Shown here piece after piece: positions 52,826 to 58,996 of a DNA stretch of 64,000 bases. Below the pieces are notes generated by a model. It saw only the letters and a program-made list of their open reading frames with translations, did not search any database and was not told where the DNA came from. The stretch is taken from positions 95,519-159,518 of the forward strand of contig NZ_PQNY01000007.1 of NCBI RefSeq assembly GCF_002917885.1. Direction: 5' to 3'. The translations under genes and the position numbers were made by a program. How positions within the stretch are numbered: position 1 is the first letter of the stretch; the number at the start of each line of letters is the position of its first letter. Origin of the DNA: Flavobacterium croceum DSM 17960 (GTDB lineage: Bacteria; Bacteroidota; Bacteroidia; Flavobacteriales; Flavobacteriaceae).

Positions 52826-54930
52826 TATTTTAATAATTGATAAGCCGCAAGTGAACATAAATAGGCAAAACCACTCATAAAAGCCAACTGAATTAACGGC
52901 CATTTCCACGAGTTTGTTTCTCGTTTTACTATAGCCAATGTACTGATGCATTGCATAGCAAAAGCATAGTACAACAAAAGCGAAATACCTGTAGCAAAAT
53001 CAAATACTGGAGCGCCATTTTCTCTTAATTCGTTTTTCATCTGACTTTTTATAGTCGCTTCTTCATCACTATGGCTACCCACGCTGTAAATAGTTGCTAG
53101 CGTTCCTACAAAAACTTCGCGTGCAGCAAACGAACTCACTACCGCAACGCCTATTTTCCAATCGTAACCTAAAGGTTTAATAATAGGTTCTATAGATTTA
53201 CCAAGAATGCCTATATACGAGTGTTCCAGCTTATACTCATCTACCCTATCTGGTATAACAGAAGGATTAATAGGGTATTTACTAGTATATACTTTATCTT
53301 CAACAATTTTTTGAGCGTTTTTAAAATCGTTGCCTGGCCCATGCGAACCTAAAAACCAAAGCAATACCGATATGGCTAAGATTATTTTTCCTGCCCCAAA
53401 AACAAAAGATTTCGTTTTTTCTAAAACATTGATACCTACATTTTTTGCCATTGGCAATTTATAACTTGGCATTTCTACAACAAAATACGATTTGTGTTGC
53501 GATGCCATTATCTTGTTTAATACATAGGCCGATGCTATCGCCATAATAAAACCTATTAAATACAAACTCATTAAGGTTAAACCTTGCAAACTTAAAAAGC
53601 CAAAAAGTCTATTTTCGGGAATAATGAGTGCTATAAGTATGGCATATACGGGTAAACGAGCCGAACAAGTAATAAAAGGCGTTACCAAAATAGTAATGAG
53701 TCTTTCTTTCCAAGTTTCTATATTTCGGGTTCCCATAATGGCGGGTATAGCACAAGCGGTTCCCGATATAAGCGGTACAATACTTTTTCCTGAAAGCCCA
53801 AACGGACGCATAATTTTGTCCATTAAAAAAACCACACGGCTCATGTAGCCACTTTCTTCTAAAACCGAAATAAACAAAAACAAAAAAACAATTTGTGGAA
53901 CAAATATAACAATGCCGCCAATGCCTGGTATAACGCCCTCGCTAAGTAAACTAGTAAACTCTCCCGAAGGTAAATTGTTTTTAGCATACGTGGCTAAATT
54001 GGCAAACCACTCATCTATATAGTCCATAGGTACACTACTCCAATCAAAAATAGATTGAAATATTAGCAATAAAATGCCAAAAAATATTACATAGCCCATT
54101 ATTTTATGAGTAAGCAACGCATCTAATTTATACTGCCAACTTGTTGCTTTGGCTTTGTCTATTTTTTGAGCCATTTTTAGCGTATCATTGATAAATTGAT
54201 AGCGCTTTATGGTTTCTTTTTGTTGTAGTTTTCTTAACTCTGAATGCGACTTGGTAAAACTATTTGGGATTTCTTTTCTATCTAAATTTAAAAAATTTAC
54301 ATCTTGTGTAATTACCAACCATAATTTATATAAAAGCTGATTTGGAAATGCCTTTTGTAATTTATCAAAATAAGCAACATCTATAGAAGACGCGTGCAAA
54401 CAAGGTTCTGTAGATAGGTTTTTATAATTTAAAATTTGCTGTTTTATTTGATCTATGCCTATGTTCTTTCTAGAACTTACCAAAGCAATTTTGGTTTTTA
54501 AATGTTGTTCTAGTAACGGAATATCAAGTTCTATGCCCTTAAGCTTCATTCGGTCGCACATATTAATAACAAGTACAACAGGAATTTCTAAGTCTTTAAT
54601 TTGGGTATATAATAATAAGTTGCGCTTTAAATTTTCTACTTCGGCAACAAGCACAACAACATCTGGAAAATGCTCGTCGTTTTTATTCATAAGCAATTCT
54701 ATAACTAAATTTTCGTCTATAGAACTGGCATTCAAACTATATGTACCTGGTAAATCTAGTATTTCGGCTCTTGTAGTATCATTAATTTTACAAGTTCCTA
54801 TTTTTTTATCTACCGTTATACCTGGATAATTGCCTACTTGCTGATGCAAACCTGTAAGTGCATTAAACACAGATGTTTTGCCCACATTGGGGTTACCAAT
54901 TAATGCAACCTTGATAAGAGAATCTGCCAT
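52825..54930 (-). CDS. feoB: Ferrous iron transport protein B
   Basis: N-terminal G-protein domain with G1 GNPNVGKTS (residues 12-20), G3 DLPGTYSL (59-66) and G4 NMCD near 125, then a helical GDI region and two Gate domains with conserved Cys (PLISGTACAIPAIMGTR and CSARLPVY). About 8-10 membrane helices. 701 residues, normal. It takes up Fe2+ across the inner membrane. feoA lies 2 bases upstream and the Cys-rich partner overlaps downstream. Confidence 0.97.
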   Translation of the reverse strand: MADSLIKVALIGNPNVGKTSVFNALTGLHQQVGNYPGITVDKKIGTCKINDTTRAEILDLPGTYSLNASSIDENLVIELLMNKNDEHFPDVVVLVAEVENLKRNLLLYTQIKDLEIPVVLVINMCDRMKLKGIELDIPLLEQHLKTKIALVSSRKNIGIDQIKQQILNYKNLSTEPCLHASSIDVAYFDKLQKAFPNQLLYKLWLVITQDVNFLNLDRKEIPNSFTKSHSELRKLQQKETIKRYQFINDTLKMAQKIDKAKATSWQYKLDALLTHKIMGYVIFFGILLLIFQSIFDWSSVPMDYIDEWFANLATYAKNNLPSGEFTSLLSEGVIPGIGGIVIFVPQIVFLFLFISVLEESGYMSRVVFLMDKIMRPFGLSGKSIVPLISGTACAIPAIMGTRNIETWKERLITILVTPFITCSARLPVYAILIALIIPENRLFGFLSLQGLTLMSLYLIGFIMAIASAYVLNKIMASQHKSYFVVEMPSYKLPMAKNVGINVLEKTKSFVFGAGKIILAISVLLWFLGSHGPGNDFKNAQKIVEDKVYTSKYPINPSVIPDRVDEYKLEHSYIGILGKSIEPIIKPLGYDWKIGVAVVSSFAAREVFVGTLATIYSVGSHSDEEATIKSQMKNELRENGAPVFDFATGISLLLYYAFAMQCISTLAIVKRETNSWKWPLIQLAFMSGFAYLCSLAAYQLLK

Positions 54931-54932
54931 GT

Positions 54933-55157
54933 TTACAATTTTGCCAAAATATGTTTTGCGGTATCTTTGCGAATGGCAACATGCGCATCGTTTATACTAA
55001 AATAAAGCGGATCGCCAAAAGGAGCTATCTGTAGCAATGTTACTTCGCTATTGGGCAAACATCCCATTTCTATCAATTTCAATGGAATTTCATCCAACGA
55101 AACGTCTTCAATGATGCCTTTTTCGCCTTTTGCAAACGTATCTAATGTTTTTACCAA
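54933..55157 (-). CDS. feoA: Ferrous iron transport protein A
   Basis: A 74-residue cytoplasmic SH3-like protein (FAKGEKGIIEDVSLDEIPLKLIEMGCLPNSEV) that modulates FeoB. It heads the feoA-feoB-Cys-rich operon. A TAnnTTTG promoter and a weaker Fur-type inverted repeat are upstream, as expected for iron repression. Confidence 0.95.
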   Translation of the reverse strand: MVKTLDTFAKGEKGIIEDVSLDEIPLKLIEMGCLPNSEVTLLQIAPFGDPLYFSINDAHVAIRKDTAKHILAKL

Positions 55158-55164
55158 AGCTTTA

Positions 55165-55181
55165 TTTAGATTGAATTAAAA
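55165..55181. promoter_or_regulatory. Degenerate Fur-type site at the feo promoter
   Basis: TTTAGATTGAATTAAAA is an imperfect 8-1-8 inverted repeat, 6 of 8 arm positions matching. Its 15-bp core sits 3 bases from the -7 element, the same distance as at the suf promoter. Weaker than the other three boxes. Confidence 0.4.
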
Positions 55182-55183
55182 TA

Positions 55184-55191
55184 CAAAGATA
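55184..55191 (-). promoter_or_regulatory. Promoter -7 element of the feo operon
   Basis: Minus-strand TATCTTTG matches TAnnTTTG, 26 bases upstream of the feoA ATG. Confidence 0.65.
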
Positions 55192-55317
55192 CTTAAATAG
55201 AGATTTAAAAATATGATTTTTATCACATTTTTAAAACAAACGAAGTAAATAATTCTCAAAAAAGAATACGTACAGCAAACAATAAAAATACTATAACCGT
55301 GCTATAAACAATATGTT

Positions 55318-55827
55318 TTAGTTAAACAACGCTTTCAACTCGGTAGCATCGTGTGGATTTAATTTGCCTGCCAAAACCAAACTTAGTTGTTTTCTGCGAA
55401 GTGCAGCATCAAAACGTGTTTTTTCTTCTTCTGTTTCGGGTACAAGTTCGGGCACTTCTACAGGATTTCCAGTTTCATCAACCGCTACAAAAGTATATAT
55501 AGCTTCATTGGCCTTGGTTTTTACGCCACTCTCGCGATCTTCAATCCAAACATCCAAATAAATTTCCATAGAAGATTTAAAAGCCCTCGAAACTTTTGCC
55601 TCAACAGTAACCACACTACCAAGCGGAACGGCTTTATTAAAAGCCACATGGTTTACAGAAGCCGTTACACATACTCTACGGGAGTGTCTTCGTGCGGCAA
55701 TGCTTGCTGCTCTATCCATACGAGCCAAAAGTTCACCTCCAAAAAGGTTATTTAAAGGATTTGTTTCGCCTGGCAAAACAATATCGGTAAGGGTAGTAAG
55801 AGAATCTTTGGGCGTTTTTGCAATCAT
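55318..55827 (-). CDS. Acyl-CoA thioesterase (hotdog fold)
   Basis: A 169-residue hotdog-domain acyl-CoA hydrolase of the YciA/BACH type. The blocks LPGETNPLNNLFGGELLARMDRAA, VTASVNHVAFNKAVPLGSVV and TKANEAIYTFVAVDETG are typical. It hydrolyses acyl-CoA to free CoA, with unknown chain preference. The start at 55827 (MIAKTPKDS) is supported by the TACCTTTG element at 55844-55851; the longer frame to 55899 passes through that promoter and is rejected. Divergent from the DUF4199 gene across a repeat-containing gap. Confidence 0.93.
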   Translation of the reverse strand: MIAKTPKDSLTTLTDIVLPGETNPLNNLFGGELLARMDRAASIAARRHSRRVCVTASVNHVAFNKAVPLGSVVTVEAKVSRAFKSSMEIYLDVWIEDRESGVKTKANEAIYTFVAVDETGNPVEVPELVPETEEEKTRFDAALRRKQLSLVLAGKLNPHDATELKALFN

Positions 55828-55843
55828 ACTTCTATTTTTTTGG

Positions 55844-55851
55844 CAAAGGTA
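55844..55851 (-). promoter_or_regulatory. Promoter -7 element of the thioesterase gene
   Basis: Minus-strand TACCTTTG matches TAnnTTTG, 16 bases upstream of the start at 55827. Confidence 0.65.
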
Positions 55852-55963
55852 GTAAACATTTATAAGTTTACTTACAAAAAAGCACAGGCACACGAGCATA
55901 CAAACTCGGCATTATATTCTTACTAAAAGGTTGTAATAATAGTTTTGTGCGTTTCTTTTTTTT

Positions 55964-56058
55964 AAAAGATGTACATCTTTTATATAATTCCTGTACATCT
56001 TTTACTTAATTTCCGTACATCTTTTACATGGTTTCTGTACATCTTTTTATTATTTTCT
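55964..56058. repeat. 22-bp tandem repeat array (4 copies) with palindromic head
   Basis: Units begin at 55971, 55993, 56015 and 56037, exactly 22 bp apart. Each opens with GTACATCTTTTA (the last with GTACATCTTTTT), and the remaining ten bases diverge but stay AT-rich and mostly end in TTCC/TTCT. The first unit is preceded by AAAAGAT, making the 18-bp perfect palindrome AAAAGATGTACATCTTTT at 55964-55981. Confidence 0.88.
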
Positions 56059-56187
56059 ATATAGAAAAATAAATTCTTATTAGCTCAAACAATATTTATG
56101 TACTATAAAAAACAATAATCTGAGAATGGATATAGTATACAAGTAAAAAAGGGTAAGCATATATAGAACTTATGTTAAAGAAATTTT

Positions 56188-56195
56188 TATATTTG
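56188..56195 (+). promoter_or_regulatory. Promoter -7 element of the DUF4199 gene
   Basis: TATATTTG matches TAnnTTTG, 23 bases upstream of the ATG at 56219. Confidence 0.65.
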
Positions 56196-56218
56196 ATACA
56201 CCAACCAAAAAAAATGTT

Positions 56219-56728
56219 ATGAAAAATAGTATCTTAAAAAACGGAATTATTTCGGGCATACTTGTCTCTATGTTTATGGTATGTATGACAATCTACATGA
56301 AATACAATCCTACTAGTGAACCCAGTATGATTGTTGGTTTTACAAGTATGATTTTGGCTTTTTCTTTTGTATTTATTGGAATTAAACAACAAAAACAGGC
56401 CAACAATGGGAGCATTTCATTTATAAAAGCATTTACAACAGGTTTTTTAATCGCTCTCATTGCTTCGGTAATGTATGTAATTGTATGGCTGTTTATTTAC
56501 TACAATTTTTTTCCAAATTTTATCGAACATTACAGTCAAATGATGATTGATAAAGCAAAACCCGAAGATGTAGCAACCGTAACTGCAGAAATGAATCAGT
56601 ACAAAGAATGGTACAAAAGTCCGGTAATGATTATTCTTTTAACATTTATGGAAATTCTACCTTTAGGCGTTCTTGTATCGTTACTTGGAGCTTTGCTGTT
56701 TAGTGTTATTTTAAAAAAGAAAAACTAA
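56219..56728 (+). CDS. DUF4199 membrane protein
   Basis: A 169-residue inner-membrane protein with four hydrophobic segments (about 8-28, 39-55, 72-97 and 140-165). The opening SILKNGIISGILVSMFM and the segment SFIKAFTTGFLIALIASVMYVIVW are typical of DUF4199 in Bacteroidota. Function is unknown. It is monocistronic. The gap that follows shows no obvious strong terminator. Confidence 0.87.
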   Translation: MKNSILKNGIISGILVSMFMVCMTIYMKYNPTSEPSMIVGFTSMILAFSFVFIGIKQQKQANNGSISFIKAFTTGFLIALIASVMYVIVWLFIYYNFFPNFIEHYSQMMIDKAKPEDVATVTAEMNQYKEWYKSPVMIILLTFMEILPLGVLVSLLGALLFSVILKKKN

Positions 56729-56872
56729 GTACTGCTTGTCTAGTTCTACAATGTAGTGCTTTTTGTTGTATACTAAAAACAATAGTCTCATACGAATTGT
56801 CTAGCATAACAATTTAAACGATAAGCATGTATTAGTGCTTAAAAGTTACATAAATAGATATTTAGAAAATAA

Positions 56873-56913
56873 TGTGGTTTTATATGTAGAAACCACACGA
56901 AAGGATTCGTGTG
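56873..56913 (+). other. Two mutually exclusive hairpins
   Basis: TGTGGTTT (56873-56880) pairs with AAACCACA (56890-56897), while CACACGAA (56894-56901) pairs with TTCGTGTG (56906-56913) over an AGGA loop. Both are perfect 8-bp stems and they share CACA at 56894-56897, so only one can form at a time. This could be a switch in an untranslated RNA or a relic of an inserted sequence. Confidence 0.5.
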
Positions 56914-56979
56914 TAGCGGGGTTTAATAAACTTGCATTTATTAATTTATAGCTACGTAATACTATTGATATACCTTATC

Positions 56980-57045
56980 TATACTTCTAGCATACACTAG
57001 GCATACATTAATGATACACTAAGCATATACTAGACATACATTGTA
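56980..57045. repeat. 11-bp tandem array (6 imperfect copies)
   Basis: Units of 11 bp: TATACTTCTAG, CATACACTAGG, CATACATTAAT, GATACACTAAG, CATATACTAGA, CATACATTGTA. The shared core is ATAC(A)(C/T)TA. The period is close to one turn of B-DNA. Confidence 0.75.
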
Positions 57046-57351
57046 ACTCATCTTTGCTTTTTTTGAAATACATGTTTATTTTATTTGAAAACTTTATCCC
57101 ACAAACCGAAGATATTAACAGTACAATAGTATAAAAATAGTACGGTATTTTTAGGATGCCGTTGGTAAAGATTCGCAATTAATTCCAGATAAAATAATGC
57201 GCTACAAGAGTATAAAACCCCATGATTATTTCTCTTCAAAAAACCCAAAACAGGGAAATATGTTAAATTTTGATGTAGTTTATCGATTTTATTTTTTTGT
57301 TTACTAATATAGTTGTACTTATGTGTGTAAAACGTTAAAATATAATTGATT

Positions 57352-58992
57352 ATGCACACCACGAAACAACTCTTTATTTGGTGTTTAAGCTGTATCGTTT
57401 CTTCTATGTCTGCTCAAAAAATAACTTGGGAAAAAAGCATGGGAGGCAAACACGCAGAATACCTTGCAGATGTTATACCCACAGCAGATTATGGGTTTCT
57501 ACTTGCTGGAAGTTCTCTATCGGGGAAAACAGGCACTAAAGACCAAAACAACAAAGGAAATCTTGATTTTTGGCTTTGGAAAATGAATGAACACGGTGAA
57601 CCCGAATGGCAAAAAAGTTATGGAGGTGAAGCCATGGATTTACTCAAAACCATTGCCCCTACTCCAGACGGTGGCTTTATTCTTGGTGGAGATTCTTTTT
57701 CTGATAAAGGAGCCGACAAAACGCAACCCGCATACGGACAAGCTGACTATTGGATACTCAAACTTGATGCCGCTGGAAACCTAGAATGGCAACGTACCAT
57801 AGGTAGTGAAGGGCAAGAACAAATTAAAAAAATACTAGTAACCCCAGATGGTTATCTTATTGCCGGATCTTCTGCTTCTAGCAAAGCTTTTGATAAAACA
57901 GAAGAAAATTATGGTGCTCTAGACTATTGGGTTATTAAAACAGACCGTAAAGGCGCCATACAATGGCAAAAAACATTTGGCGGCAGTTACAATGATATTC
58001 TTGAAGATGCGATAGCATTACCCGACGGTGGTTTTATTCTTGGTGGCTATTCAAACTCTCCTTCTGATGGTACTAAAACAGCTACGCTAAATGGCATGGG
58101 CGATTTTTGGGTGCTTCGTATCGATAAAAAAGGAGAACTCCTATGGCAAAAATCTTATGGAGGCGCTCAAGACGACCATTTGACAGTACTTCTTCTTAAA
58201 ACTAATGGCTCTCTATGGATGGGTGGTCATTCAAACTCTGAAACAGATAACGACAAAACTACAGCAAACAAACAAGGTACAGATATATGGCTTTTGCAAA
58301 CAGATCTTGATGGTGTGGTACAATGGCAAGATACCTACAATATAGGAGCGTACGACCTTTTATCTTCTATTATAGACAATAAAGATGGTACCTATCTTTT
58401 AAGCGGTTTTGCTAAAGGAATTACTCAAAAAAAAGGCGCTAATCCGTTACTAGATTCTACTAAATATAAAAATGGCACTGCAGACTATGTTGCTCTAAAA
58501 ATAAACGAAAAAGGAGACATCTTGTGGGATAAAAGTGTAGGCAGTGAAGGTGAAGAAGTTTTGGTAAAAACAGTATTGATGCGTGATGGTGCTTACTTAA
58601 TGTGTGGCACAAGTAAAGCTCCTACAGTGCTTAGTATGGGCAAACAAACCGCTGCAGCTTCCAAAGATAGAAATACCGCTATAGGAAGTACCGATTTTTG
58701 GGTTGTAAAACTTAAAGACGAACAAAAACCTGATACTCCAAAAGTACTTATAGATGCTTACCCTAACCCCGCTTTGTCGTATACTAATATTGCTATAGGG
58801 TACGATTACACCTCGGGAACTGCTAGCGTTGTAGATTTATCGGGTAAAACTTTACAACGTTTTGATATTAATGGTAGCCGAACTATTCCTGTTGATTTAT
58901 CTAACTATCCCGAAGGAATTTATATTGTAAACATTAAAACCAACGTACAAAACGATGGTGTGAAAATTATTAAATCTAATAACAAAAATTAA
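57352..58992 (+). CDS. T9SS cargo protein with SSxSGDKT-type propeller repeats
   Basis: A signal peptide (MHTTKQLFIWCLSCIVSSMSA) is followed by about six repeats of 60-70 residues. Each has the pattern W-(Q/E)-K-(S/T)-x-GG near its start, P-D-G-G-(F/Y)-(I/L)-L-x-G-x-S in the middle and D-(Y/F)-W-(V/L)-x-K at the end, which suggests a beta-propeller-like fold. A type A T9SS sorting domain closes the protein (AYPNPALS ... GIYIVNI). The ATG at 57352 is chosen over an in-frame TTG two codons earlier. It starts the operon with the two Rhs-type genes; the next gene begins 4 bases after its stop. Its role is probably surface binding; nothing catalytic is visible. Confidence 0.88.
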   Translation: MHTTKQLFIWCLSCIVSSMSAQKITWEKSMGGKHAEYLADVIPTADYGFLLAGSSLSGKTGTKDQNNKGNLDFWLWKMNEHGEPEWQKSYGGEAMDLLKTIAPTPDGGFILGGDSFSDKGADKTQPAYGQADYWILKLDAAGNLEWQRTIGSEGQEQIKKILVTPDGYLIAGSSASSKAFDKTEENYGALDYWVIKTDRKGAIQWQKTFGGSYNDILEDAIALPDGGFILGGYSNSPSDGTKTATLNGMGDFWVLRIDKKGELLWQKSYGGAQDDHLTVLLLKTNGSLWMGGHSNSETDNDKTTANKQGTDIWLLQTDLDGVVQWQDTYNIGAYDLLSSIIDNKDGTYLLSGFAKGITQKKGANPLLDSTKYKNGTADYVALKINEKGDILWDKSVGSEGEEVLVKTVLMRDGAYLMCGTSKAPTVLSMGKQTAAASKDRNTAIGSTDFWVVKLKDEQKPDTPKVLIDAYPNPALSYTNIAIGYDYTSGTASVVDLSGKTLQRFDINGSRTIPVDLSNYPEGIYIVNIKTNVQNDGVKIIKSNNKN

Positions 58993-58996
58993 AGCC

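Larger units (their letters stand above)
55828..56218. other. 391-base divergent intergenic region with tandem array
   Basis: It holds the thioesterase promoter at the left, a 22-bp x4 tandem array in the middle, and the DUF4199 promoter at the right. No coding potential is seen. Confidence 0.75.
56729..57351. other. 623-base gene-poor region with hairpins and an 11-bp array
   Basis: No convincing gene. A 93-codon minus-strand frame at 57081-57362 has low-complexity content, crosses the start of the next gene and looks accidental. The stretch holds two overlapping hairpins (56873-56913), the 11-bp array (56980-57045) and AT-rich sequence leading to the next gene. Confidence 0.7.

Noticed and set aside
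55964..56058. Possible CRISPR array
   Set aside because: The 22-bp units are directly tandem, with only about ten variable AT-rich bases per unit and no unique spacers of 30 bases or more; no cas genes are near.
57081..57362. 93-codon minus-strand reading frame
   Set aside because: It overlaps the start of the T9SS gene, has a low-complexity composition and no promoter element or recognisable domain.
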